Origin: Fibrobacter sp. UWB15
GTDB taxonomy: Bacteria > Fibrobacterota > Fibrobacteria > Fibrobacterales > Fibrobacteraceae
Length of the DNA stretch: 64,000 nucleotides
Direction of reading: 5' to 3'
NCBI RefSeq assembly: GCF_900177705.1
Contig: NZ_FXBA01000001.1
Location: forward strand, 1 to 64,000
The notes under the pieces were generated by a model. The model saw nothing but the letters and a program-made list of their open reading frames with translations. It had not been told where the DNA came from and did not search any database. Of this stretch, positions 52,433 through 61,748 are shown in pieces. Within the stretch, counting starts at the first letter, position 1. Every line of letters begins with the position of its first letter. The translations under genes and the position numbers were made by a program.

Positions 52433-54247
52433 CTACTTCCTACTTCCAACTAATTCGCACAATTTTTCGACGTCTTTGAGCATTTGTTGCTGCTCGTCCT
52501 TGGTCGGGTTCACCGGAGCAAATCTGGCGAATGCGCACTTGTCAAGCCAGCTGTCGATAGCCGTAATGGTTTCGTTCTTGACGCCGAGCTTTTCGAGTTC
52601 TTCGTTCATTTGCGCTCTAGTCATACCCTTGAATTCCAGATTGGTCTTGTCGCTCAGGTAATCGATGAGGCCGTTTTCGAGGGCGGCATAAAGCGCCTTG
52701 GCGTCGCCCTTCTTTAAGGCTTCGCGGGCGTTTGCAAATCGGACCTTGAGCATCTTGTCGGCCTTGCCCTTACGCACCAGAGCGGCGTCACTGTTGTGCT
52801 TGCGGCGACTGCGCACGGCAAAGGTGACAATCAGGTAGAACGGAATCGCGGCGGCAAAAATCACCCAGTAAACAATGCTTTTGTAGGGGGCGGTCGTGTT
52901 GCTGGCGTCGTTCACCTTATGGATAAAGCGGATGTCGGAACCGAGCGATTCAATTTCTTGCTTCTGCACGGCGGCGGGGCCTTGGGCAACCGGCGCCTGG
53001 AAGATCGCTTCAGCAGCGGCTTCACCTTTTTCCACTACGACATTCCAGGGACCAGCCTTGGCGGTTTCGTAAGCCTTTTTGCTCGGGTTGAACCAGGAGT
53101 AAGTAATTTCGGGAATGGTGAATTCGCCCTTCTTTTTGGGGTACAGGAACACGCGGATGTTCTTGGTCGTAATCACCTTGTTGCCAACCACCTTCTTGTT
53201 GATTTCGTTTTCGGGGGGCACCGAGCGGAATTCGCCAAAGTCGGGGAGCTTGGGGTCGGTAATGGAACCTGGCAGGCCGTCGCCCTTGATGTTGATGGTC
53301 AGCGTCATCGCTTCGCCCACCTTCAGGTTGGTGCGGTCAAAGTTGGCGTTAAAGGTGTAGCTACCGACCATGCCGCTAAAGTTCTCGGGTTTGCCTTCGG
53401 TAGGCAGCGGCTTTACAGTAATATTAATAGTGGGGGTCTGGGTTTCGGTTTCTACAGATTCCTGCTTGACGCTTCTGCTCGAGAACGTCATGCCGCCCAT
53501 TTTCTTGTTTTCTTCGACGACCTTGGGTTCTCCAAGCTTCGTGTACTTGAACTTGAACGGCGGAATTTGCAGGTTTCCGCTCTTGGTGGAGGCTAACCAG
53601 GCGAACTTGGCGCTGGCCTGCATTTCGCGACGGCTGCCGTCAACCGGTTCGAACTTCATGTTGGCTAGGTCGCTGCGGTGAACGATAAAGTCGTCGCCGG
53701 TGTTCATGTCGGTGGCCTGCAGGCCGCCTTCAAAGTGTTCGTAGGTGTGGAACCCGAGCGTTACGCTGAACTGTTCGCCCTCGTAAACGGACTTCTTGCT
53801 CGGGGTAAGGCTCACACCCAGGGCGTCATCGGTGTAGGCGCGCTGAATGCTGATTGGAATATCGCCTGTGATGTTCCTCTTTTGATCGTCAATGGTCATG
53901 AAAATTTGACCGACGCTGAAACGACCTGTCTTCTTGGGGGCTTTCAGGTTGAACGTGTAGATACGGGCCTTGTAACCGCCGCGACTCCCGCCACTGAAAA
54001 ACGAATTGAACATGTCTTCCATGCTGGGGCGAATCATCTGGTCGGCACTGTCGAGTTTGACGAGCGTAAAGCCGTTTGCAGTTTCAATTTCCAGATTGCT
54101 GCGGTTTTCGGGGAGTTCATTTAAGGGAAATACAAGCTGAAGGCCAAAGGTCTTGCCTGATTCGATGCGTTCCCGATCCACTTGCAGGGACGGCCGTGCT
54201 TGAGCGCACAGGGCAGCGACTAGGCAAAATAAAATAATTCGTTTCAT
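52433..54247 (-). CDS. batD: BatD-like protein (oxygen tolerance)
   Basis: 604 residues from the ATG at 54247, after which comes a signal peptide (RIILFCLVAALCAQARP). Repeated beta-sandwich domains in the periplasm (FSVTLGFHTYEHFEGGLQATDM, ADGxPGSITDPKLPDFGEF-like GDGLPGSITDPKLPDFGEF), a membrane helix near 457-475, then a cytoplasmic helical domain (GDAKALYAALENGLIDYLSD, TRAQMNEELEKLGV). Matches BatD. BatE is next, but batA, batB and batC and the MoxR ATPase are not in the window. Confidence 0.85.
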   Translation of the reverse strand: MKRIILFCLVAALCAQARPSLQVDRERIESGKTFGLQLVFPLNELPENRSNLEIETANGFTLVKLDSADQMIRPSMEDMFNSFFSGGSRGGYKARIYTFNLKAPKKTGRFSVGQIFMTIDDQKRNITGDIPISIQRAYTDDALGVSLTPSKKSVYEGEQFSVTLGFHTYEHFEGGLQATDMNTGDDFIVHRSDLANMKFEPVDGSRREMQASAKFAWLASTKSGNLQIPPFKFKYTKLGEPKVVEENKKMGGMTFSSRSVKQESVETETQTPTINITVKPLPTEGKPENFSGMVGSYTFNANFDRTNLKVGEAMTLTINIKGDGLPGSITDPKLPDFGEFRSVPPENEINKKVVGNKVITTKNIRVFLYPKKKGEFTIPEITYSWFNPSKKAYETAKAGPWNVVVEKGEAAAEAIFQAPVAQGPAAVQKQEIESLGSDIRFIHKVNDASNTTAPYKSIVYWVIFAAAIPFYLIVTFAVRSRRKHNSDAALVRKGKADKMLKVRFANAREALKKGDAKALYAALENGLIDYLSDKTNLEFKGMTRAQMNEELEKLGVKNETITAIDSWLDKCAFARFAPVNPTKDEQQQMLKDVEKLCELVGSRK

Positions 54248-54289
54248 GCCCCCAAAAATACCAAATTTTAGCCTGAAAAACAAAGAAAA

Positions 54290-54390
54290 GGGGGGAGGTC
54301 TCCCCCTCGCTACAGCCTTCGTCTTTCGCTACCCCCTCTGCGGGCACATCCCGCAACGCCCTATCCTCCAAGGGGGGGGGCTTTTAAAAA
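54290..54390. repeat. Dispersed G/C-rich intergenic repeat
   Basis: GGGGGAGGTCTCCCCCTCGC followed by CGTCTTTCGCTACCCCC resembles the blocks near 28720 and 30652. No gene here; a poly-G run of nine bases at 54372 could be slippage-prone. Confidence 0.45.
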
Positions 54391-54418
54391 AAAGTTGCGG
54401 AATATATATTATTTCCCC

Positions 54419-54447
54419 TTGACGCGTTAGTAAATTTTTGTTAAATT
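54419..54447 (+). promoter_or_regulatory. Sigma70-type promoter for the 20-residue ORF
   Basis: TTGACG at 54419-54424, 17-bp spacer, TAAATT at 54442-54447. Transcription would start about 50 bp before the small ORF. Confidence 0.6.
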
Positions 54448-54504
54448 TGGCGCGCTGTTAAAAAATGGCGATAAAACGTCGAAAATAAAGGATGGAAGGA
54501 TAAT

Positions 54505-54567
54505 ATGTACTGCATTCTCGCTGCCCTGCTGGTCAAGAGCTTCAAGAAGTACGCCAAGCGCGCTTAA
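54505..54567 (+). CDS. 20-residue cationic membrane-like peptide
   Basis: A tiny ORF: hydrophobic YCILAALLV followed by KSFKKYAKRA and TAA. GGAAGGATAAT directly precedes the ATG. It lies in its own transcription unit between a promoter (54419) and a terminator (54611). Size and amphipathic pattern resemble small membrane peptides. No family known to me. A leader peptide is unlikely since nothing lies downstream on this strand until 55969. Confidence 0.5.
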   Translation: MYCILAALLVKSFKKYAKRA

Positions 54568-54610
54568 TTCGCCGCCTGGCTATTTTTTTTAGATTTCTCT
54601 CTCTGGTGAT

Positions 54611-54648
54611 TACCGGTTAAGCTGAACAGGCTGATCGGTATTTTTTTA
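54611..54648 (+). terminator. Probable terminator after the small ORF
   Basis: TACCG pairs with CGGTA across a long loop, followed by seven T. A second T run (eight T at about 54583) lies closer to the stop codon. Confidence 0.55.
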
Positions 54649-54745
54649 TGCCTTAATCAAAGTTGGCGCTACTTTGTAGCGCACTTTGTGGCGGCTCGGT
54701 CATGCCCATTGACATGCTTCGCTTGCCATGGTCGCGACTCTCGCC

Positions 54746-55780
54746 TTAGTCGAAGTTTAGAGTTCGTCTGTAAGGGGTAAAGCCGGCGTTCTTGATGAAA
54801 TCTTCGGCTTGCTCGATGGTGGTGAGGCCATGATTCTGGAGAACGTTCTCCTCGATGACGATACTGTTGATGTCGTCGGCGCCGGCATGCAGGCCGAGTT
54901 CGCCGAGCGAGAGTCCCATGCCGAGCAGCGAAACTTCGATGTGCGGGATGTTGTCGAAGTAGAGGCGGCTGAGCGCGAGGAGTTTCAGGTATTCGTCGCC
55001 GCGCACGTGGCGGATGGGGAACTTGTCGGTCTGCGGCTGGAACGTCCACACGACAAAACTCTTGAATCCGTGCGCGATGTCCTGAGTCTTGCGCACGTAA
55101 TCCAGATGCTCGATGATTTCTTCGGGCGTTTCGACGCTACCGAAGACGATGTTCGCGCTGCCGGGGAGTCCCTTCTTGTGGCAGGCGGCGAGGGTATCGC
55201 ACCAGACTTGGGCGGGCAGCTTCTTGGGGCTCAGGATTTGGCGCATGCGGTCGCTTAAGATTTCGGCACCGGCGCCCGGAACGGAACTCAGGCCAGCTTC
55301 CTTGAAAATGTCGAGTAGTTCGTCGAGAGAAATCCCGTTGAATTCGGCGATGCGCACGAGCTCCACCGGCGAAAATCCGCGAACTTTCACGCCGAGTTCC
55401 TGCGTAAGCATTTTCAGCACGTCGGTGTAGTATTCAAGCGGAATATCCTTGTTCACGCCACCTTGCAAAAAAATCTGGTCGGCTCCTTTGGCCTTCGCTT
55501 CGAGCGTTTTCTTTCGGATTTCGTCCAAACTAAGCACATAGGCTTCGGGACTGTGAGCCGGGCGGCAGAAACTACAGAAACTGCAAGTGATTTCGCAGAC
55601 GTTCGTGTAGTTCACGATGCGAAATGCCGTGTAGCCCACCTTGTTGCCCGGATTGATTCGGTGGCGTACGGTGTTGGCGGCTTGGGCGACCTCGGTCCAC
55701 GGGGCGTTCTTCAAAATGTCCAGCGCCTCGGCCGGAGAAAGGCGAACGCCATCCACAGATTTTTGCAAAAGAGAATTCAT
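54746..55780 (-). CDS. mqnC: Cyclic dehypoxanthinyl futalosine synthase (radical SAM)
   Basis: 344 residues from the ATG at 55780. Radical SAM cluster ligands in TNVCEITCSFCSFCR (CxxxCxxC). Family segments FLQGGVNKDIPLEYYTDVLKML, RGFSPVELVRIAEFNGISLDEL, LSSVPGAGAEILSDRMRQILSP and GLPGSANIVFGSVETPEEI are those of MqnC. It closes the ring of dehypoxanthine futalosine in the futalosine route to menaquinone. The related enzyme MqnE is the main alternative. No other mqn gene is nearby. Confidence 0.82.
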   Translation of the reverse strand: MNSLLQKSVDGVRLSPAEALDILKNAPWTEVAQAANTVRHRINPGNKVGYTAFRIVNYTNVCEITCSFCSFCRPAHSPEAYVLSLDEIRKKTLEAKAKGADQIFLQGGVNKDIPLEYYTDVLKMLTQELGVKVRGFSPVELVRIAEFNGISLDELLDIFKEAGLSSVPGAGAEILSDRMRQILSPKKLPAQVWCDTLAACHKKGLPGSANIVFGSVETPEEIIEHLDYVRKTQDIAHGFKSFVVWTFQPQTDKFPIRHVRGDEYLKLLALSRLYFDNIPHIEVSLLGMGLSLGELGLHAGADDINSIVIEENVLQNHGLTTIEQAEDFIKNAGFTPYRRTLNFD

Positions 55781-55968
55781 CGACGAGTAAAATAGAAAAA
55801 AGTGGCCGTTCTTTTCTATGTACTTAATTGGGAGCATCGCCCCCTTTGTACGTCAAAAGGGCTTTTTTTTTGAAAGTTGCGAGCCAAAATCCCCCCGATA
55901 ATTGTATTTTTCTTTCGGTACCGAACGATACCTTTAAAAATGCACAAACTGCAAAAAAGGTTAATAAT

Positions 55969-57003
55969 ATGCAAGTTGATTTGAATACTGTCGATTGGAA
56001 GACGCTCCCCTTCGGTTATTATGACACCGATTACAATGTACGCTGCTACTACCGCAATGGTCAGTGGGGCAAGATCGAGCTGTCTTCTTCCAAGGACATT
56101 AGCATCCACATGGCCGCTACTTGCTTGCATTACGGCCAGGAAGGTTTTGAAGGCCTCAAGGCTTACACGGGCAAGGACGGCAAGGTCCGTATTTTCCGCG
56201 TCGATGAAAACGCCAAGCGCATGCAGAACACGGCTAACCGCGTACTCATGGCTGTGCCGCCTGTTGAATTGTTCCGCGAAATGGTTCACACTGTGGTGAA
56301 GGCCAACAAGCGCTTTGTTCCGCCGTATGGCTACGGTGCAACGCTCTATATTCGTCCGCTCCTGATCGGTATGAGCCCAGAAGTGGGTGTGAAGCCTGCC
56401 GACGAATACCTGCTGTTGATGTTTGTGACTCCGGTGGGTCCGTACTTCAAGGACGGGTTCAAGCCGGTGGACATGATGATCAGCCGCAACTACGACCGCG
56501 CCGCGCCGCAGGGTACGGGTACGGTGAAGGTCGGCGGTAACTACGCTGCCAGCTTGCTTTCCCTCGCTGAAGCCAAGAAGCTCGGTTACTCCAGCACGAT
56601 TTACCTGGACGCAAAGGAAAAGAAGTACATCGACGAATGCGGTCCGGCAAACTTCTTCGGTATCAAGGGCAAGACCTACGTGACCCCGAAGTCCGAATCC
56701 ATTCTGCCGTCGATTACGAACAAGAGCTTGCAGCAGCTGGCTGAATACCTCGGCTACACCGTGGAACGCCGCCAGGTCCCGTTCGAAGAACTCGCTGAAT
56801 TCTCCGAAACTGCCGAATGCGGTACCGCCGCCGTGATTACTCCGATCAAGAAGATTGTGGATCCGGTTGCCGGCAAGGAATTCACCTACGGTGACGGCAA
56901 GAATCCGGGTCCGGTCTGCACGGAACTCTTCACGAAGTACACTGCAATCCAGTTTGGCGAAGCTCCCGACCCGTTCGGCTGGACGGAAGTGGTGGATCTG
57001 TAA
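55969..57003 (+). CDS. ilvE: Branched-chain amino-acid aminotransferase
   Basis: 344 residues from the ATG at 55969, preceded by AAAAAAGG; the frame is open upstream but lacks a site. Fold-type IV motifs: LHYGQEGFEGLKAYTGKDGK, VKVGGNYAASLLSLAEAKKLGYSSTIYLDA with the PLP Lys in VKVGGNY, EECGPANFF-type DECGPANFFGI and ECGTAAVITPI. It transfers amino groups for Val, Leu and Ile. Type II-like length. Single gene; terminator follows at 57083. Divergent from mqnC with a 188-bp gap. Confidence 0.92.
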   Translation: MQVDLNTVDWKTLPFGYYDTDYNVRCYYRNGQWGKIELSSSKDISIHMAATCLHYGQEGFEGLKAYTGKDGKVRIFRVDENAKRMQNTANRVLMAVPPVELFREMVHTVVKANKRFVPPYGYGATLYIRPLLIGMSPEVGVKPADEYLLLMFVTPVGPYFKDGFKPVDMMISRNYDRAAPQGTGTVKVGGNYAASLLSLAEAKKLGYSSTIYLDAKEKKYIDECGPANFFGIKGKTYVTPKSESILPSITNKSLQQLAEYLGYTVERRQVPFEELAEFSETAECGTAAVITPIKKIVDPVAGKEFTYGDGKNPGPVCTELFTKYTAIQFGEAPDPFGWTEVVDL

Positions 57004-57082
57004 GAGGTCGCGACTCCGTCGCTTTGAGCGATGAGGTCGCTCGTCTTCGACTCGCTTCGAGGTATGAGCGAATTTGAAAATT

Positions 57083-57116
57083 TCCCGCGGAGAAATTCGC
57101 GGGATTTTCTATTTTG
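57083..57116 (+). terminator. Terminator after ilvE
   Basis: TCCCGCG and CGCGGGA pair around GAGAAATT, followed by TTTTCTATTTT. Confidence 0.75.
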
Positions 57117-57147
57117 ACGGTTGAAAAAATCTCTGGAGGAGACGAGA

Positions 57148-58008
57148 ATGACTTGTGCAAGATTCCTTGCTGTTTTTGGTGTTGTTGCGCTGTTTGTTGG
57201 TTGCAGTGGTGAAGGTGCTGCTGGTTCAAAGACAGACGGGCTTCCAGCCGAAGTTGATTTAATTGGTTCTAGCAGCAGCGACAATGTGGAGTCGTCAGGG
57301 ACTTCGGATGGCTTTGTTTGGAATATGTCGAAGGAGACATATTTAAATCCTGAAGTAGAATATGGATCCATGATTGACAGTCGTGATGGAAAGGAATATA
57401 GGACCATCATAATCGACGGAATGGAATGGATGGCTGAAAATCTGAACTACGATCCTGGCCAGGGTGGTTCGGGTGAGAATAAATACGATTGGTCTTGGTG
57501 CTACGATAACGAACCCAAGAATTGTGAAGTAGCGGGACGCCTCTACACTTGGGCAGCTGCCATGGATTCTGTAAAGACTGAATGCGGATATGGTTTGACG
57601 TGCTCACCGACTTTACCGGTTCAGGGCGTTTGCCCCAGCGGCTGGCATCTTCCGAGTCTCGACGAATGGAAAGCTCTGTTTGCGTCGGCGGACAACACTG
57701 CGGTAGGTTTTAAACTCAAGACCATGTGCGGGTGGGAGGATGACGGCAATGGAGATGACTCCTTTGGGTTTGCCGGATTTCCTGCTGGTTGCTACGAATT
57801 CGTTTACGATCGCTTTATCGGCAGTGGAGGACTCGCTTATTTCTGGAGTTCTACAGAGAGAGGTACCTACGAAGCATACTCCACAGGGAAAGACTATAGT
57901 GAGCGTGCGTACAGCATGAACCTGTATGACGGTTCTGTGAATGCGAGCATGTTCTACACAAGTCGGTACGACGGATATTCAGTCCGTTGCATCAAGGACT
58001 CCGAATAG
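57148..58008 (+). CDS. FISUMP-domain lipoprotein (Fibrobacter paralogous family)
   Basis: 286 residues from the ATG at 57148, preceded by CTGGAGGAGACG. Lipobox FVGC (Cys about residue 19), short Ser linker. The domain runs to the C-terminus: MIDSRDGKEYRTIIIDGMEW, MAENLNY, RLYTWAAAMDS, VCPSGWHLPSLDEWKAL, FGFAGFPAGCYE, YFWSSTE and closing GYSVRCIKD, the signature of the Fibrobacter succinogenes major paralogous domain. Related to C-type lectin-like/FGE-fold proteins. Function unknown, probably surface-exposed. Strongest taxonomic marker in the window. Confidence 0.93.
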   Translation: MTCARFLAVFGVVALFVGCSGEGAAGSKTDGLPAEVDLIGSSSSDNVESSGTSDGFVWNMSKETYLNPEVEYGSMIDSRDGKEYRTIIIDGMEWMAENLNYDPGQGGSGENKYDWSWCYDNEPKNCEVAGRLYTWAAAMDSVKTECGYGLTCSPTLPVQGVCPSGWHLPSLDEWKALFASADNTAVGFKLKTMCGWEDDGNGDDSFGFAGFPAGCYEFVYDRFIGSGGLAYFWSSTERGTYEAYSTGKDYSERAYSMNLYDGSVNASMFYTSRYDGYSVRCIKDSE

Positions 58009-58025
58009 GTTCGGAGCGCGCTCGT

Positions 58026-60167
58026 TTAGCCCAGTCGTTCCTTGAGGCGAGTGTAGCGGCGGGTGCTGCGGTTGTTGCGGACGGCTTGGTGGAAGGCGCC
58101 GGGGGCCGAAAGGATCCACACGTGGCCTTTCGCGCGGGTAATTGCGGTGTAGATTAAGTTGCGCTGCAGCATCACGTAGTGGCTGGAGTCGAGAATCACG
58201 ATGACGGCGGGGTATTCACTGCCCTGGCTCTTGTGGATGGTGCAGGCGTAGGCGAGTTGCAGTTCGTCGAGTTCGTCGTCTTGGTAGGTGATGAGTTTTT
58301 CGTCGAAGAAGACGGCGATTTTGCGTTTTTCTTTGTAGATGCTGTAGACGATTCCGACGTCGCCGTTAAAGACGTTCTTGTCGTAATTGTTCTTGATTTG
58401 CATGACGCGGTCGCCCACGCTCCATTCGATGCCGACCATCTTGTGGCGCGGAACGCCCGGGTTCAGCAGGTTTTGCAAGAAGGGGTTCAGCTCGATGATG
58501 CCGAGCGGGCCTTTGCGCATCGGGACAAGAATCTGCAAGTCGGTTTTGAGGTCAATGTCGATTTTGGAGCGCACGCCGGCCGCGATCAGTCGCTGTAAGT
58601 GGAGCTTGGCTTCTTCGGGCGTTTCGAACGGGACAAAGTGGAAGTTTGGGCCTTCGATCGGGGCGGGCGTGATGCCCTGATTGATTTTAGCGGCCTTGTC
58701 GGCGATGTCGTTGTCGCCGGATTGCCTAAAGATGTGCTGCAGGCGCACACTTGGAATGCGCGGACACTGCAGCAGATCGTTGAGGACGTTGCCCGGGCCC
58801 ACGCTCGGGAGCTGGTCGGCATCGCCGACAAACACGATGCGGGCGGTTTCGGGAACGGCGTCGAGGAGCGAGGCCGCAAGCCAGGTGTCAACCATACTGA
58901 ATTCGTCGACGACGAGCAAGTTGCAGTCAAGCTTGTTGAATTCGTTCTTGTTGAATTTTTTGGTGACGGGATCGACATCGAGCAGGCGGTGAATGGTGTA
59001 GGCCTTTTCGCCGCAGCAGTCGCCCATGCGCTTGGCCGCGCGGCCCGTAGGGGCGGCGAGCAGAATGTTTTCGCCCATTTTGCGCGCCAGGTGCAGGATT
59101 CCCTTGAGGATCGTCGTCTTGCCAGTGCCTGGACCGCCGGTGATAATGCAAATCTTGTGGGCGGTGGCGAGGCGAATGGCTTCGCGCTGCACCGGGTGAA
59201 AGCTGAATTTATGTTCGCGTTCCCAGTCGACGAGTTCGCGCTCGAAGCCGTAAGTGGGCAATTCGTTTTCGTTGAGTCTGCGCTTGATGATTTCGGCGAT
59301 TTTCTGCTCCGCATTGTCGAGCGGCGGGTAAAAGCAGTCTTCGCCGTGGCGCTTGATGCGGCCCGCTTCGCAAATGCGTTTGAACTGCTCCAGCAGATTC
59401 TGGATGGCATCGTCATCGGTGACATCGATGCGCAAATTCTTGAGGGTTCGGCCGATTAAATCGTTGCTCGGCAAGTAGCAGTGTCCGTCCGAAAGTGAAG
59501 CCTCTTGCAGCGAGTAAAGAATCGCCTCTTGCAGGCGCATGGGGCTGTCTTTGGGGACGCCCACCTTCATCGCAATTTCGTCGGCCTTCAGGAATCCGAT
59601 TCCCCAGATTTCTTCGCAGAGAATGTAGGGGTTCTCGCGGATTTTGCTGATGGTGTCCTGCCCGAATTTCATCCACAGCTTTTTCGCGACGCTGCCCGTG
59701 ATGTCGTGATTGTACAGGAACAATAAGGTTTCGCGACTGTGGCGATTTTCTTGCCAACTCGCAAGGAACTGTTCTACCTTCGCGGCCGAAAGTCCCTTGA
59801 TTTTCTTGGCACGGAAACGGTCCGGCTCGTAGTCCAGAATATCGCGAAGTTCGTCGCCGAAAGTTTCGACGATGGCCTTAGCCGTCTTGGGGCCTATTCC
59901 TAGGAAAAGCCCGCTGCCGAGGTAGGCTTCCAGATTATTGCTTTGCGTTTCGACGATTTCGAAATGCTTGGCCTGGAATTGTTCACCGAATTTAGGGTGG
60001 CGTCCCCAGTCGCCTTCGAAACGCAGATTTTCGCCTACGGAAAGTTCAGGCAAGGTTCCCGTAACGACCACCACCTTCTTGGTACTGCTATCAATAAGCC
60101 GCAGCACGGTGAAGCCGTTCTGCGGACTATGAAAGGTAATGGACTTGACGGAACCTTCGAGAACCAT
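58026..60167 (-). CDS. recD2: RecD2-type DNA helicase (SF1)
   Basis: 713 residues. N-terminal OB-like domain (GSVKSITFHSPQNGFTVLRLID), helix-hairpin-helix region (GLFLGIGPKTAKAIVETFG), then SF1B motifs: ITGGPGTGKTTILKGIL (Walker A, about 345), LLAAPTGRAAKRM (Ia), LLVVDEFSMVDTWLA (II), FVGDADQLPSVGPGNVL (III), LQHIFRQ (IV), and LAYACTIHKSQGSEYPAVI with LIYTAITRAKGHVWIL (V, VI). Lacks a nuclease domain, as RecD2 does. A 5'-3' helicase in DNA repair. Its ATG directly abuts the cstA stop. Confidence 0.94.
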   Translation of the reverse strand: MVLEGSVKSITFHSPQNGFTVLRLIDSSTKKVVVVTGTLPELSVGENLRFEGDWGRHPKFGEQFQAKHFEIVETQSNNLEAYLGSGLFLGIGPKTAKAIVETFGDELRDILDYEPDRFRAKKIKGLSAAKVEQFLASWQENRHSRETLLFLYNHDITGSVAKKLWMKFGQDTISKIRENPYILCEEIWGIGFLKADEIAMKVGVPKDSPMRLQEAILYSLQEASLSDGHCYLPSNDLIGRTLKNLRIDVTDDDAIQNLLEQFKRICEAGRIKRHGEDCFYPPLDNAEQKIAEIIKRRLNENELPTYGFERELVDWEREHKFSFHPVQREAIRLATAHKICIITGGPGTGKTTILKGILHLARKMGENILLAAPTGRAAKRMGDCCGEKAYTIHRLLDVDPVTKKFNKNEFNKLDCNLLVVDEFSMVDTWLAASLLDAVPETARIVFVGDADQLPSVGPGNVLNDLLQCPRIPSVRLQHIFRQSGDNDIADKAAKINQGITPAPIEGPNFHFVPFETPEEAKLHLQRLIAAGVRSKIDIDLKTDLQILVPMRKGPLGIIELNPFLQNLLNPGVPRHKMVGIEWSVGDRVMQIKNNYDKNVFNGDVGIVYSIYKEKRKIAVFFDEKLITYQDDELDELQLAYACTIHKSQGSEYPAVIVILDSSHYVMLQRNLIYTAITRAKGHVWILSAPGAFHQAVRNNRSTRRYTRLKERLG

Positions 60168-61703
60168 TTATTGAGCTTTGGGGACCTTGCCTTCGTCCAG
60201 TTCGGGGTTCCAGCGGTCAGGATCGAAACCTTCCATCTTGGTGAGCGTCTTGCCCCTAGTGCAAAGCAGGAATCCGAGAATGACGGCGTCGTGCAGGGCA
60301 ATTACAAGGGCGGTCTTGTAGTCGAGACCGAAGCCCAGCGGAGCTCCCTTCAGGTTTTCGGGGCTCACCCAAAGAATATAGTCGCAAGTAATGAAGGTCA
60401 TGAACATGCACGGAATGAGTGCAATCCAGAAGTTCTTCTTTTTGCTACGCAGGTAAACCGTGGCCACGCAAAGGCTGCACACGGCCATGAGTTGGTTGCT
60501 CCAGCTGAAGTAATTCCACAGGATGTTGAATCCTTCGGGGTTCAGGTTGCTCCAGAAGATGATGATGGCGCAAATGGCGAACATAGGCACAGTAAGGAGC
60601 AGACGGTTGCGAATGGAGGTCTGTTCCATGCCGGTGAGTTCTGCAATCGTGAGGCGTAGGCTGCGCAGGCTCGTGTCGCCACTGGTGATAGCAAGGACAA
60701 TCACGCCCACGACAACGAGAATCGAAATCGGAGCCCAGGGAATCACGGTAGAAACGAGGACGCTCAAGACCTTGACGCCCGAAGCGCCAGTCAGGAGTTC
60801 CGGCATCTGGTGGTAAATGAACATGCCGCCGGCGGCCCAGATCATGCCGATCAGGCCTTCAATAATCATCATGCCGTAGAACGTCTGACGACCCGTTCTT
60901 TCGGTGACTTCGGTGCGTGCGACAAGCGGGCTCTGCGTGCTGTGGAAACCGCTAATGATACCGCAAGCAATGGTCACGAAGAGCATCGGGATAATCGGCT
61001 GGCCAGCCGGATGCTTGTGGAAGTTGCTCATGATGTCGCTAAAGCAGAATTCGTCGAGAACGTTCAGTTTCGGGACGATTCCCACGAAAATGGCGAGGGA
61101 GGCAAGAATCAGGAGTGCACCGAAAATTGGGTAGATACGTCCGATAATTTTATCGATGGGGAAGAAGGTGCTCGCAAAGTAGTAGGCGAAAATGCAGGCG
61201 ACCGCGACCCAGAACAAAGTGGGCGATACGGCAGAACCAGCAAGAATTGGCGTGTTAATCAAAGCGGCAGGCGTGTTGGTGAAGACGGCGCCCACCAAAA
61301 TCAGGGCGACCGAAATAAGCGTCATCACGACCTTGGCTGGACCCTTGCCCAGGAACTTGCGCGAAAGTGCCGGCACATTGTAGCCGTTATTGCGCATGCT
61401 GACCATGCCGCTAAAATAGTCGTGGACCGCTCCGCCGAGCACGTTTCCGAGCGGGAGCAGAATGAACACGATGGCGCCGAACTTGATGCCAAGAATCACG
61501 CCAATCACAGGACCGATGCCTGCAATGTTCAAAAGCTGGATAAGGACGTTTTTCCAGTGCGCCATGGGAACGCGGTCAACGCCATCCGGGTTTTCGAGGG
61601 CGGGAGTCTTGCGGTCATCGGGGCCGAAGACATGTTCAACGAATTTTCCGTAAGTAAAGTATCCGCCGATAAGAATCGCGATACCGATCAGGAATGTAAT
61701 CAT
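60168..61703 (-). CDS. cstA: Carbon starvation protein CstA-family peptide/pyruvate transporter
   Basis: 511 residues, about 14 helices. CstA features: FVEHVFGPDDRKTPALENPDGVDRVPM with the conserved DGVDRVP, LLNIAGIGPVIGVILGIKFG, LGNVLGGAVHDYFSGMVSMRNNG, and FHSTQSPLVARTEVTERTGRQTFYG. The family imports peptides or pyruvate during carbon limitation. It is shorter than E. coli CstA (about 700), like many anaerobe forms. It abuts recD2 (stop then ATG) and is likely co-transcribed. Confidence 0.93.
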   Translation of the reverse strand: MITFLIGIAILIGGYFTYGKFVEHVFGPDDRKTPALENPDGVDRVPMAHWKNVLIQLLNIAGIGPVIGVILGIKFGAIVFILLPLGNVLGGAVHDYFSGMVSMRNNGYNVPALSRKFLGKGPAKVVMTLISVALILVGAVFTNTPAALINTPILAGSAVSPTLFWVAVACIFAYYFASTFFPIDKIIGRIYPIFGALLILASLAIFVGIVPKLNVLDEFCFSDIMSNFHKHPAGQPIIPMLFVTIACGIISGFHSTQSPLVARTEVTERTGRQTFYGMMIIEGLIGMIWAAGGMFIYHQMPELLTGASGVKVLSVLVSTVIPWAPISILVVVGVIVLAITSGDTSLRSLRLTIAELTGMEQTSIRNRLLLTVPMFAICAIIIFWSNLNPEGFNILWNYFSWSNQLMAVCSLCVATVYLRSKKKNFWIALIPCMFMTFITCDYILWVSPENLKGAPLGFGLDYKTALVIALHDAVILGFLLCTRGKTLTKMEGFDPDRWNPELDEGKVPKAQ

Positions 61704-61748
61704 GTGATGCCTTCTTTGTTATAGTTAAAAGTAGACTGTAGGAAGTTT

